From an uncultured Eubacterium sp. (lineage in GTDB: Bacteria; Bacillota; Clostridia; Lachnospirales; Lachnospiraceae): a stretch of 10,970 bases of DNA. The first letter of the stretch is position 1. The number at the start of each line of letters is the position of its first letter. Positions 1 through 7,010 of the stretch are shown here, one piece after another. The notes under the pieces were generated by a model. That model did not search any database. It was not told where the DNA came from and was given only the letters and a program-made list of their open reading frames with translations. The DNA is taken from the NCBI GenBank assembly GCA_905236225.1, contig CAJOPM010000152.1, positions 1-10,970 on the forward strand. Reading direction: 5' to 3'. The translations under genes and the position numbers were made by a program.

Positions 1-459
1 AACAAAGTGTGTGAAAAGCCACAGATTTTATTTGCCAGACTTGATGTCAATGAAGTGATTGAAAAGGTCGAAAGCCTCCATCCTCAAAAAGAAGATGATT
101 TAAAAGAAGATGGCATAGATATAGAGCCAAAGAGCGAGATAACTTTTGAAGATTTTGAGAAATTGCAGTTTCAGGTCGGCAAAATCATAGCATGTGAGGA
201 AGTTAAAAATTCAAAAAAACTGCTTTGCTCTCAGGTACAGATTGGAAGTAGCGTAAAACAGATTGTATCAGGAATAAAAAAATATTATACTGCCGAAGAA
301 ATGGTCGGAAAGAAAGTAATGGTTCTTGTAAACCTCAAACCTGCCAAGTTAGCGGGCGTACTATCAGAAGGAATGCTGCTTTGCGCAGAGGATAAAGACG
401 GCAACCTGTCGCTTCTGACACCGGAAAAAGATATGCCTTCGGGAGCAGAGATAGCTTAA
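1..459 (+). CDS. metG: Methionyl-tRNA synthetase, C-terminal part (partial)
   Basis: This is the 3' end of a gene that enters from the left edge; the reading frame is open from base 1, so the GTG at base 7 is internal and not a start. The sequence begins with the end of the anticodon-binding helical domain (around KPQILFARLD). After a charged linker comes an EMAP-II/Trbp111-type OB-fold tRNA-binding domain, from about ITFEDFEKLQFQVGKI through NLKPAKLAGVLSEGMLLCA to the end. This appended domain is typical of dimeric bacterial MetRS and raises tRNA affinity; the enzyme charges tRNA-Met in the cytoplasm. The catalytic Rossmann domain with HIGH and KMSKS lies outside the window. The stop codon overlaps the tatD start by one base (TAATG), so the two are probably cotranscribed and translationally coupled. 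The identity is firm; only the 5' extent is unknown. Confidence 0.95.
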   Translation, partial: NKVCEKPQILFARLDVNEVIEKVESLHPQKEDDLKEDGIDIEPKSEITFEDFEKLQFQVGKIIACEEVKNSKKLLCSQVQIGSSVKQIVSGIKKYYTAEEMVGKKVMVLVNLKPAKLAGVLSEGMLLCAEDKDGNLSLLTPEKDMPSGAEIA

Positions 460-1253
460 TGTACGCAGGGATAGTAGAAACGCACTGTCATTATGATGAT
501 GAAGCATTTGATAATGACAGAGATGATATCATAAAAGAATTAAAAAATAGCAAAATAGAGTATGCAGTTAATGTATCCTCCAGTTTAGGTTCAATAAAAA
601 GCACCATAGCGCTATCAGAAAAATATGATTTTATATATGCCGCCTCAGGAGTGCATCCTGATGATATAGAAGATCTTAATGAAGAGACCTTTATAGAGCT
701 TGAAAACAGCCTATCTAACAACAAAGTTGTGGCTGTAGGTGAGATAGGTCTTGACTACTACTGGCAAAAAGATCCGGATATAAGGAAACAGCAAAGAATA
801 TGGTTTTTAAGACAGCTGGAAATGGCAAAGAGTCACAACTTGCCGGTTATTATACACTCACGTGAAGCGGCGGCTGATACAATCGAGGTGTTAAAGAAAG
901 CTGATCTGATGCCAAATCAGGCGGTTATGCATTGCTTTTCCTACTCACAGGAAATAGCAAATATAGTACTTGACATGGGATTTTACTTAGGTATAGGCGG
1001 TGTAGTAACATTTAAGAATGCTAAAAAACTCAAAGAAATAGTTACAAATACGCCTTTAGATAGGATATTGTTAGAGACAGATTGTCCATATCTTGCACCG
1101 GAGCCAAAAAGAGGTAAAAGAAATGATTCGCGCAATCTGATATATGTAGCACAGCAAATAGCTGATCTAAAAGGCCTCGATGTTCAAAAAGTAATACAGA
1201 CAACAGCAAAAAATGCAAAAAGCTTTTACAATCTTAGCAGCGGAGAATTGTAA
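459..1253 (+). CDS. tatD: TatD-family metal-dependent DNase
   Basis: This 264-residue protein has the normal length for TatD/YabD hydrolases (TIM-barrel, amidohydrolase-like). All expected metal ligands are visible: the HxH pair H9 and H11 in ETHCHYDD, E95 in VGEIGLDYYW, H133 in IIHSREA, H158 in MHCFSY, and D208 in LETDCPYLAP. Family members are cytoplasmic Mg-dependent 3'-5' exonucleases or endonucleases acting on DNA and RNA ends. The precise physiological substrate cannot be read from sequence. The start ATG overlaps the metG stop. The best Shine-Dalgarno candidate (GGAG, 442-445) sits rather far upstream, so coupling to metG translation is likely. Gene order metG-tatD-rsmA is a conserved Firmicutes arrangement; the rnmV gene often found between tatD and rsmA in Bacillus is absent here. 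Confidence 0.95.
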   Translation: MYAGIVETHCHYDDEAFDNDRDDIIKELKNSKIEYAVNVSSSLGSIKSTIALSEKYDFIYAASGVHPDDIEDLNEETFIELENSLSNNKVVAVGEIGLDYYWQKDPDIRKQQRIWFLRQLEMAKSHNLPVIIHSREAAADTIEVLKKADLMPNQAVMHCFSYSQEIANIVLDMGFYLGIGGVVTFKNAKKLKEIVTNTPLDRILLETDCPYLAPEPKRGKRNDSRNLIYVAQQIADLKGLDVQKVIQTTAKNAKSFYNLSSGEL

Positions 1254-2122
1254 TGATAGATTTGTGTAATCCTCGTCAGACGAGAGAAATACTTAAAAAA
1301 CATGGTTTTTCAACAAGAAAAAAATACGGGCAGAATTTTCTTATTAATCCGTCCATCTTAGACGAGATGATAGATGCAGCCGATATCAGCAAGGACGACT
1401 TTGTCCTTGAGATAGGCCCGGGGATTGGCACTATGACGCAAAGATTGTGTCAAAGAGCATCTCATGTTACCGCTGTAGAGATAGATAAAGAGCTTATTCC
1501 TCTGTTAGATGAGACATTATCTGAATATACTAACAAAAACATAATAAATGCGGATATACTAAAGACTGATATTAAACAGATATCCGATACGTATAATAAC
1601 TCCAATAAAATAAAGGTTGTGGCGAATCTGCCTTATTACATTACAACACCGGTTATAATGGAGCTTTTAAAAGCCGAAAATCCGATAGAAAGCATAACCG
1701 TAATGGTTCAAAAGGAAGTTGCAATGAGGATGATTGCAGGCCCAACTGGTAAGGAATACGGAGCTCTGTCATTGGCTGTACAATACTACACAGAGCCAAC
1801 GATTATATGTACGATTCCGCCGCAGGCGTATATTCCGCCGCCTAAGGTAGACTCAGCTGTAGTACACCTAAGGATGCGTTCAGAGCCGCCGGTTAAGAGC
1901 AGTGATCCCAAATTTATGTTTGCACTTATAAAAGCTGCATTTGCCCAAAGACGTAAGACGCTTGCAAATGCAATAGCAAACAGTGCAGAGCTCACATTTT
2001 CAAAGGATACGGTAATTGAAGCTATTAATAAGTGCGGATTTGATATAAACATCAGGGGAGAGAAATTAAAGCTTGAAGATTTCGCACTTCTTAGCGATAG
2101 GCTTAGGGGAGAGTCCAAATAG
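1253..2122 (+). CDS. rsmA: 16S rRNA dimethyladenosine transferase RsmA (KsgA)
   Basis: RsmA dimethylates the two adjacent adenines of the 3'-terminal hairpin of 16S rRNA using S-adenosylmethionine, late in 30S assembly. The 289-residue length is normal. The N-terminal signature KYGQNFL (residues 24-30) is present. The SAM-binding glycine-rich motif EIGPGIG lies at 53-59, an acidic ribose-binding residue at E76 (AVEID), D101 follows in the NADIL segment, and the catalytic motif IV NLPYYI lies at 125-130. The C-terminal small helical domain is complete (QRRKTLANAI region). It starts at the ATG overlapping the tatD stop (TAATG), with GGAG at 1242-1245 and 7 nt spacing. Loss of this enzyme gives kasugamycin resistance in other bacteria. 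Confidence 0.97.
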   Translation: MIDLCNPRQTREILKKHGFSTRKKYGQNFLINPSILDEMIDAADISKDDFVLEIGPGIGTMTQRLCQRASHVTAVEIDKELIPLLDETLSEYTNKNIINADILKTDIKQISDTYNNSNKIKVVANLPYYITTPVIMELLKAENPIESITVMVQKEVAMRMIAGPTGKEYGALSLAVQYYTEPTIICTIPPQAYIPPPKVDSAVVHLRMRSEPPVKSSDPKFMFALIKAAFAQRRKTLANAIANSAELTFSKDTVIEAINKCGFDINIRGEKLKLEDFALLSDRLRGESK

Positions 2123-2131
2123 AGTATATGA

Positions 2132-2149
2132 AAGGATGCATCATAATTG
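2132..2149 (+). promoter_or_regulatory. Ribosome binding site and TTG start of the GGDEF gene
   Basis: AAGGA at 2132-2136 is followed 10 nt later by TTG at 2147. The triplet just before the TTG is an in-frame TAA, so translation cannot start further upstream in this frame. The nearby ATGs at 2128 and 2136 are in other frames that stop within a few codons. The non-ATG start is therefore the best supported one. Confidence 0.75.
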
Positions 2150-3754
2150 GAATTTATAGAATATAGCAACGAAATTCGAAATGCATTAGACCAGGTTAAT
2201 GACAATTGCGGGAAAAATCCCCAAAAAATGGAGAAAATCTGCCAAGGCCTTGAGGAAAGAGCAAAGAAAACATCTGACGATAAGCTGCTTGGCTTTATCT
2301 ACTTTTATCGCGGACAAAACGCTTATCTTACAAACCAGGTGGGAGATTTGTTTCTCAACTGTCTTAAGGGAATGGAATACCAGGAACGTGCTAAGGAATG
2401 GGAATATGTCGCCATTTCATATAATCTTTTGGGAATAACATCCGCTAATCAGGGAAATGCACTTTTTGCAATGGATTATTATGTCAAAGGGCTTGAAATC
2501 AGTGAAAAACACAATCTTTTGACTGACAGCTATATTCTTAATCTGAATATAGGCACACTTTATATGCGTTCTAAAAATTTCGATATAGCAAAAGTATATT
2601 TTGAAAAGAGCCTGCATATACTTAATATGCAGCCGAAAAACGAAAGATTTTATATCGATATAACCGCGATTTATCTAAGTATAGCGAAATGTCAGCTTTA
2701 TATGGAAAATATTGCCAAAAGCGACAAATATGTACAGAAAATATTAGAAGAATGCTACGAGGATCTAAATGATAAAGTACGTCTTGCAGTAAAAGCATTT
2801 CAGGCTCAGCTTTACGAAAAAAAAGGCAAGCAGGATATGTGTAAAATATTAATGGATGAGATTGATAACAGAATAGAATCCATCACATTTAATATGGACA
2901 TGTATGACGATTTTTATGATTATGCAAAATTCCTTATCAAATGTAAAAAATACGAATATTACGAACGTGTAAGTAAGAAACTCACTAAAGTAGCTGAGCA
3001 GTCTATGCTTACGAATATGATGATGGAAATAATGCATCTAAAAATACAATATTTTGAAGCGATGAACAATCAGGAGCAAAAAAATGAATGTCTTAAAAAG
3101 TTTTATGACTTATCGCTCAAAAAAAGAGTTGAAGAAAACTATATGACAGCAGCTATAGCATCGCTTAGAACATCTCTTGAAGAAGCAAAGAAGCAAAGCA
3201 AGAAGATGGAGGTTGAGAACCTAAGACTTCAGAAGAAGTCAGAAACAGATGCCCTAACAGGCCTTGCTAACAGATTTTATCTTAACAGTTATGCAGAAAG
3301 GATATTCCAGGCCTGTTATGTTAGAAAGGCACCTCTTGCCGTTGAAATACTTGATATAGATTATTTTAAACAGTTTAATGATAATTACGGACATCAGGCA
3401 GGCGATGAGTGTGTAAGAGCTGTAGCCGATACCATAAGGAGCTTAGAAGAACACGGAAATATTTTCTGTGCAAGATATGGCGGAGATGAATTTGTGGTAA
3501 TCTATGACGGGTATACAAAAGAACAGATTGAAGAATTTACCTTGGAAATAAAAAATAAGATTGCCGATAAACATATAGTGCATGAGCACTCGCTTGCATC
3601 AAATCTGGTTACGGTATCGCAAGGAGTATGTTATGACATACCGGATAATAAGCAGAAAATATGGGACTATCTATATTCTGCAGACAAGGTACTCTATCAG
3701 GTAAAAAAGAAATCCCGTAACAGCTATGGGATAGGCGGCTGCGAGCAAATGTAG
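2147..3754 (+). CDS. Cytoplasmic TPR-GGDEF diguanylate cyclase
   Basis: This 535-residue protein has an N-terminal helical repeat region (about residues 45-340) with TPR-like pairs such as ISYNLLGITSANQGNALFAMDYY and LNIGTLYMRSKNFDIAKVYFEKSL. A short coiled-coil linker (about 345-370) leads to a C-terminal GGDEF domain. The GGDEF domain is intact: DALTGLANR at its start, DIDYFKQFND and GHQAGDE for GTP and metal binding, and YGGDEF with the signature at 445-449. It should condense two GTP into cyclic di-GMP. The residues at the usual product-inhibition site (RxxD, five residues before the signature) read HGNI, so the I-site is missing. There is no signal peptide or membrane segment, and the TPRs probably sense a protein or peptide partner. 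It sits in the rsmA-helicase interval and is likely cotranscribed. Confidence 0.9.
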   Translation: MEFIEYSNEIRNALDQVNDNCGKNPQKMEKICQGLEERAKKTSDDKLLGFIYFYRGQNAYLTNQVGDLFLNCLKGMEYQERAKEWEYVAISYNLLGITSANQGNALFAMDYYVKGLEISEKHNLLTDSYILNLNIGTLYMRSKNFDIAKVYFEKSLHILNMQPKNERFYIDITAIYLSIAKCQLYMENIAKSDKYVQKILEECYEDLNDKVRLAVKAFQAQLYEKKGKQDMCKILMDEIDNRIESITFNMDMYDDFYDYAKFLIKCKKYEYYERVSKKLTKVAEQSMLTNMMMEIMHLKIQYFEAMNNQEQKNECLKKFYDLSLKKRVEENYMTAAIASLRTSLEEAKKQSKKMEVENLRLQKKSETDALTGLANRFYLNSYAERIFQACYVRKAPLAVEILDIDYFKQFNDNYGHQAGDECVRAVADTIRSLEEHGNIFCARYGGDEFVVIYDGYTKEQIEEFTLEIKNKIADKHIVHEHSLASNLVTVSQGVCYDIPDNKQKIWDYLYSADKVLYQVKKKSRNSYGIGGCEQM

Positions 3755-3767
3755 CGCTACTAAACAT

Positions 3768-3780
3768 GGAGAATTATATG
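3768..3780 (+). promoter_or_regulatory. Ribosome binding site deciding the helicase start
   Basis: GGAGA at 3768-3772 stands 6 nt before the ATG at 3778. The alternative in-frame ATG at 3766 has no Shine-Dalgarno sequence before it and itself overlaps this site. Starting at 3778 also gives the N-terminus MNFDE, which is typical for the family. Confidence 0.75.
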
Positions 3781-5352
3781 AATTTTGATGAGATGAATAT
3801 AGACCCTAAAATTCTTAGGGGAATAGAAGATATGGGCTTTGAGGAGGCCACTTTGATACAGGCGAAAGCAATTCCGGCAATGCTTAAGGGACAAGATATT
3901 ATAGGACAGGCGCAAACAGGAACCGGAAAGACAGCATCATTCGGCATACCGCTTATTCAGATGGCAGACCCATCAATAAAAAAGACACAGGCGATTATAC
4001 TTTCACCGACCAGAGAACTTGCGATACAGGTGGCAGATGAACTCAGAAAGCTGGCAAAATACATGCACGGCATTAAAGTGCTTCCTGTATATGGAGGGCA
4101 GGAGATAACTAAGCAAATACGTTCGCTAAAAGGTGGCACACAGATAATAGTAGGTACACCCGGACGAATAATGGATCATTTGCGACGAAGAACAATCAAA
4201 ACGGAATTTGTCAAAACCATAGTGCTTGATGAGGCGGATGAGATGTTAAATATGGGCTTTATAGATGATATTAAGACCATATTGGAATATGTGCCAAAAA
4301 ACAGACAGACAGTATTATTCTCAGCAACCATGCCAAAGCAGATTTTGGATATTACCAAAAAATTCCAGAATAATGCCAAACACATTAAGATTGTAAAAAA
4401 AGAGCTTACAGTACCAAACATCGAGCAATATTATTATGATGTAAAAAGATACGACAAGACAGAAATTCTTACCAGACTGCTTGATTACTATAATCCTAAG
4501 CTTTCTTTAGTATTTTGTAACACCAAAAGAATGGTAGATGAGATAACAGGTGAGTTAAAAGGCAGAGGATATTTTGCCGAAGGTCTGCACGGCGACATGA
4601 AGCAATCATCGCGTGACCGTGTTATGAAGAATTTCAGAGAGGGCAAAGCAGAGATATTGGTTGCTACAGATGTTGCGGCCAGGGGAATAGATGTAGATGA
4701 TGTAGAAGCTGTATTTAACTATGATATACCGCAAGATGATGAGTATTACGTTCACAGAATCGGAAGGACGGGGCGCGCAGGAAGAGGCGGCAAGGCGTTT
4801 AACTTTGTAAGAGGACGAGAGGTCTACAAGTTAAAGGAAATTCAAAGATATTGCAAGACCAAAATTCTGGCAAGACAGGTACCATCAGCTGAGGATATAG
4901 AAAAAATAAGAGCCCAAAAAGTGCTTGAAAAGCTCGCTCCGATAATAGAAGAAGAGAATTTATCAAAACCGCTTAGTGATTTAGAAGAATATATTAACAT
5001 AACCGATTATACAGCCATGGATATAGCGGCAGCTTTCCTAAGGCTCGCAGTTGAAGGCGATAAGGCTTCGCAGATAGGCGAGTATGATTTTTCAAATACC
5101 GGAGCGCAGGAAGGCATGGTAAGGCTGTTTATAAATATTGGTAGAAGACAGGGAGTTTGGCCTGCTGATATATTAGGCGCCATAGCCGGAGAGACAAAAA
5201 TCCCGGGGAAATTGGTAGGCGCAATAGATATTTATGATAAATATACTTTCGTGGAAGTGCCTAGGGAATATGCAGCAGATGTGCTAAGAGCGATGTCTGA
5301 CGTAAAAATAAAAGGAAAATCAATAAATATAGAACCTGCAAACAAAAAATAA
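3778..5352 (+). CDS. DEAD-box ATP-dependent RNA helicase with DbpA-type RNA-binding domain
   Basis: A 524-residue cytoplasmic RNA helicase of the CsdA/CshA/DbpA group, which remodels rRNA precursors and mRNA. All motifs are intact: Q motif around 18-33 (GFEEATLIQ), Walker A AQTGTGKT 45-52, PTRELA 77-82, TPGR 127-130, DEAD 151-154, SAT 182-184, and HRIGRTGRAGR 326-336. A helical dimerisation-like stretch follows. An RRM-like DbpA C-terminal domain covers about 447-520 (GMVRLFINIGRRQGVWPADI and FVEVP). This tail is what directs YxiN/DbpA to 23S rRNA, but the overall build with a long linker is closer to CsdA (DeaD), so no symbol is assigned. It is the last gene of the plus-strand run, 23 nt after the GGDEF gene, and ends at a terminator. 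Position next to rsmA fits a ribosome-assembly role. Confidence 0.93.
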   Translation: MNFDEMNIDPKILRGIEDMGFEEATLIQAKAIPAMLKGQDIIGQAQTGTGKTASFGIPLIQMADPSIKKTQAIILSPTRELAIQVADELRKLAKYMHGIKVLPVYGGQEITKQIRSLKGGTQIIVGTPGRIMDHLRRRTIKTEFVKTIVLDEADEMLNMGFIDDIKTILEYVPKNRQTVLFSATMPKQILDITKKFQNNAKHIKIVKKELTVPNIEQYYYDVKRYDKTEILTRLLDYYNPKLSLVFCNTKRMVDEITGELKGRGYFAEGLHGDMKQSSRDRVMKNFREGKAEILVATDVAARGIDVDDVEAVFNYDIPQDDEYYVHRIGRTGRAGRGGKAFNFVRGREVYKLKEIQRYCKTKILARQVPSAEDIEKIRAQKVLEKLAPIIEEENLSKPLSDLEEYINITDYTAMDIAAAFLRLAVEGDKASQIGEYDFSNTGAQEGMVRLFINIGRRQGVWPADILGAIAGETKIPGKLVGAIDIYDKYTFVEVPREYAADVLRAMSDVKIKGKSINIEPANKK

Positions 5353-5380
5353 GAGGGACTTTCGTCCCCCTTTATTTTTA
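5351..5380. terminator. Bidirectional intrinsic terminator
   Basis: The hairpin GGGAC-TTTC-GTCCC (5355-5368) can extend past one mismatch by further pairs. It is followed on the plus strand by a T-rich run (5371-5379) and on the minus strand by the complement of the A-run at 5344-5349. It lies in the 25-nt gap between the convergent helicase and rubrerythrin stop codons and can stop transcription from both sides. Confidence 0.85.
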
Positions 5381-5923
5381 TCCGAAATATCTCTTTAACA
5401 GACCTTCGAAAGCTTTTCCGTGGCGAGCCTCATCTCTTGCCATCTCATGAACGGTGTCATGAATTGCATCAAGATTAAGAGCTTTAGCTCTTTTTGCAAG
5501 ATCTGTTTTACCTGCTGTTGCACCATGCTCTGCATCAACTCTCATCTCAAGATTCTTCTTAGTAGAGTCTGTAACAACTTCACCTAAAAGTTCTGCAAAC
5601 TTAGCTGCATGTTCAGCTTCCTCGAAGGCTGCTTCCTTGTAATACATTCCAATTTCAGGATAGCCTTCACGGTTGGCAACACGTGACATAGCAAGATACA
5701 TACCAACTTCTGAGCATTCACCTTCAAAATTAGAACGAAGATCATTTATAATGTCTTCCGGAACGCCTTTTGCAACACCTACAACGTGCTCAGCAGCCCA
5801 AACCTTTTCGCCTTCTTCAGCCTTATTAAATTTCTCTGCGGGGGCTTTGCACACGGGACATTCATCCGGTGGATTATCTCCTTCATGAACGTAACCGCAA
5901 ACACTACATACATACTTAGCCAT
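5378..5923 (-). CDS. Reverse rubrerythrin (rubredoxin domain first, then diiron domain)
   Basis: A 181-residue peroxide-scavenging protein. The N-terminal rubredoxin-like FeS4 site uses C6, C9, C22 and C25 (CSVCGY and CPVCKAP). The C-terminal ferritin-like diiron domain has the two ExxH motifs E102-H105 (EEAEH) and E165-H168 (DEARH), with E69 and E127 as likely further ligands. Classical rubrerythrin has the opposite domain order; this order is that of the reverse rubrerythrins of clostridia, which reduce H2O2 (and O2) with NADH-derived electrons and are PerR-controlled in Clostridium acetobutylicum. The start at 5923 is chosen because AAGGAGGA stands 8 nt before it; an upstream in-frame start at 5968 would place the ribosome site inside the gene. 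PerR lies immediately upstream on the same strand. The assignment is firm; regulation is inferred. Confidence 0.95.
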   Translation of the reverse strand: MAKYVCSVCGYVHEGDNPPDECPVCKAPAEKFNKAEEGEKVWAAEHVVGVAKGVPEDIINDLRSNFEGECSEVGMYLAMSRVANREGYPEIGMYYKEAAFEEAEHAAKFAELLGEVVTDSTKKNLEMRVDAEHGATAGKTDLAKRAKALNLDAIHDTVHEMARDEARHGKAFEGLLKRYFG

Positions 5924-5942
5924 AACTTCTTCCTCCTTAAAA

Positions 5943-5957
5943 TAGTAATTATTATTA
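5943..5957. promoter_or_regulatory. Candidate Per box before the rubrerythrin gene
   Basis: The plus-strand sequence TAGTAATTATTATTA matches the Bacillus Per box consensus TTATAATnATTATAA at 11 of 14 defined positions, with a perfect TAATnATTA core. It lies 19 nt before the rubrerythrin start, just upstream of the ribosome binding site, in the 63-nt gap after perR. I see no confident -35/-10 pair here. It could be an operator of a separate promoter or a chance match in AT-rich DNA. Confidence 0.5.
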
Positions 5958-5986
5958 AAATCAACCAACTAATGCTGCAATTATGA

Positions 5987-6364
5987 TTATTTCTTAACAC
6001 AGTCAGGACATAATCCGTAGAAATAAGTAAAATGTCCGTCTATCTCGCCTTCGAAATCAATTGAAGCAAGAGAATTGATATGTTCTAAACTCTTAATGTT
6101 AAGGTCTATGATACGACCGCATTTATTACAAATAAAATGATAATGCGGCGCTGTAATACCGTCGAAATGCTCGGCGCCATCGCCCAAACGAATACGATTA
6201 ATCTCGCCTATATCAGATAATACGGTTAGATTACGATACACAGTTCCCAGCGAGATATTAGGCATGGATTTTTTAAGAGCATCATAGACGACTTCAGCAG
6301 TAGGATGATTAACTTGCTCTTTAAGATAGCTGCGAATTGCTTCACGCTGTTTACTGTAATGCAT
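5987..6364 (-). CDS. perR: Peroxide-responsive Fur-family repressor PerR
   Basis: A 125-residue Fur-family protein with a winged helix (about 1-70; recognition helix around ISLGTVYRNLTVL) and a dimerisation/metal domain. The structural zinc site is C79/C82 (CNKC) and C119/C122 (CPDC). The regulatory-site residues of Bacillus subtilis PerR (H37, D85, H91, H93, D104) appear as H20, D68, H74, H76 and D87 with exactly the same spacing, a constant offset of 17 that also holds for all four cysteines. This identifies PerR rather than Fur or Zur. With Fe bound, PerR represses; H2O2 oxidises the histidine ligands and releases it. The N-terminus is about 17 residues shorter than in Bacillus. GAAGGTGG precedes the ATG. 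It lies directly upstream of a reverse rubrerythrin, a usual PerR target. Confidence 0.93.
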   Translation of the reverse strand: MHYSKQREAIRSYLKEQVNHPTAEVVYDALKKSMPNISLGTVYRNLTVLSDIGEINRIRLGDGAEHFDGITAPHYHFICNKCGRIIDLNIKSLEHINSLASIDFEGEIDGHFTYFYGLCPDCVKK

Positions 6365-6388
6365 ATATCCACCTTCTAAAACTAGGAA

Positions 6389-6417
6389 TTTCTACTAATA
6401 ATTAGTTTAAAGGTCAA
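6389..6417 (-). promoter_or_regulatory. perR promoter with overlapping palindromic operator
   Basis: On the minus strand TTGACC (6417-6412) and TAGAAA (6394-6389) are 17 nt apart, a plausible SigA promoter. The perfect palindrome ACTAAT-A-ATTAGT (6394-6406) lies in the spacer and touches the -10. Its core TAATnATTA is the same as in the element before the rubrerythrin gene. This supports autoregulation of perR. A second TTGACT lies slightly upstream with a poorer -10. Confidence 0.6.
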
Positions 6418-6459
6418 CCATTATGTTAGTCAAGAAGAACATTAAGTGCATACAGCTAA

Positions 6460-7008
6460 TCAGGATTCATTGAGTAAATAATAGCGAAGGTGGTCGCGCC
6501 ATTTACCCTGAATGCAAATACTGTTAGGACTAACGCCTTCAAGCGTAAAGCCTATCCGTTCCAATAAGCGAATAGATGCACTGTTTTCGGGTAGAATCAT
6601 AGCCTCAATCCTGTGAAAATGCATAGAATTAAATGCCATATGACAAAGAAATGTAATAGCTTCAGTAGCATAGCCCTTATGGTGATACTCTTTATCGAAT
6701 TTATATCCGATTTCAAAGCTTTGATAAGCGCCCCTTCTGATATTGTGAAATGCGACTGTGCCAATAATGTAATCGGGATTGGTTTTCTCAAAAATCCAGA
6801 ATCTTAAGTAGCTGCCATGGCGGGCGAGTTTAAATTCTCCGTCAAGTAGCTGATGAATATAGCCAAAGGTATAATAATTGTCAGGAAGAGCCGCATCAAA
6901 GGGCTCGAAAATCTCGCTATTTCTAGATAGAAAAGCAAGAACCTCATTTGTGTAAGAAGCGTCTAATGTCTTAAGTATTAAGCGCCTTGTAGTAAAAATA
7001 TCTGTCAT
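6460..7008 (-). CDS. GNAT acetyltransferase, RimJ/RimL type
   Basis: A 182-residue single-domain GNAT enzyme. It opens with the family-typical RRLILK (residues 8-13). It has a beta-4 strand FEIGYKF followed by the acetyl-CoA pyrophosphate loop HHKGYAT (109-115), and the late motif PENSASIRLLERIGFTLEG (140-158). The ending GKWRDHLRYYLL resembles RimJ/RimL-like N-acetyltransferases that acetylate protein N-termini or small amines; the substrate is unknown. The start at 7008 is preferred: AGAGG stands 6 nt before it. An extended start at 7050 would overlap the radical SAM gene by 40 nt without a visible ribosome site. It begins 2 nt after the nrdG-type stop codon, so it is probably translated from the same message. 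No terminator is seen after it before the perR promoter. Confidence 0.85.
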   Translation of the reverse strand: MTDIFTTRRLILKTLDASYTNEVLAFLSRNSEIFEPFDAALPDNYYTFGYIHQLLDGEFKLARHGSYLRFWIFEKTNPDYIIGTVAFHNIRRGAYQSFEIGYKFDKEYHHKGYATEAITFLCHMAFNSMHFHRIEAMILPENSASIRLLERIGFTLEGVSPNSICIQGKWRDHLRYYLLNES

Positions 7009-7010
7009 AG

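Noticed and set aside
7..9. GTG at base 7 as the start of a free-standing tRNA-binding protein
   Set aside because: The frame is open to the window edge and the residues around it match the internal end of the MetRS anticodon-binding domain.
1786..2205. 139-codon open frame on the minus strand
   Set aside because: It is fully antisense to rsmA, which has all family motifs; the translated product is low-complexity Ser/Leu-rich with no recognisable domain.
3766..3777. Earlier ATG for the helicase at 3766
   Set aside because: It has no ribosome binding site and overlaps the GGAGA that fits the ATG at 3778.
5924..5968. Upstream in-frame start extending rubrerythrin by 15 residues
   Set aside because: The strong AAGGAGGA before 5923 would fall inside the gene, and the extra residues are unlike the family N-terminus.
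5786..5986. Short open frames on the plus strand opposite rubrerythrin
   Set aside because: They are shadows of the rubrerythrin gene, without ribosome sites or family features.
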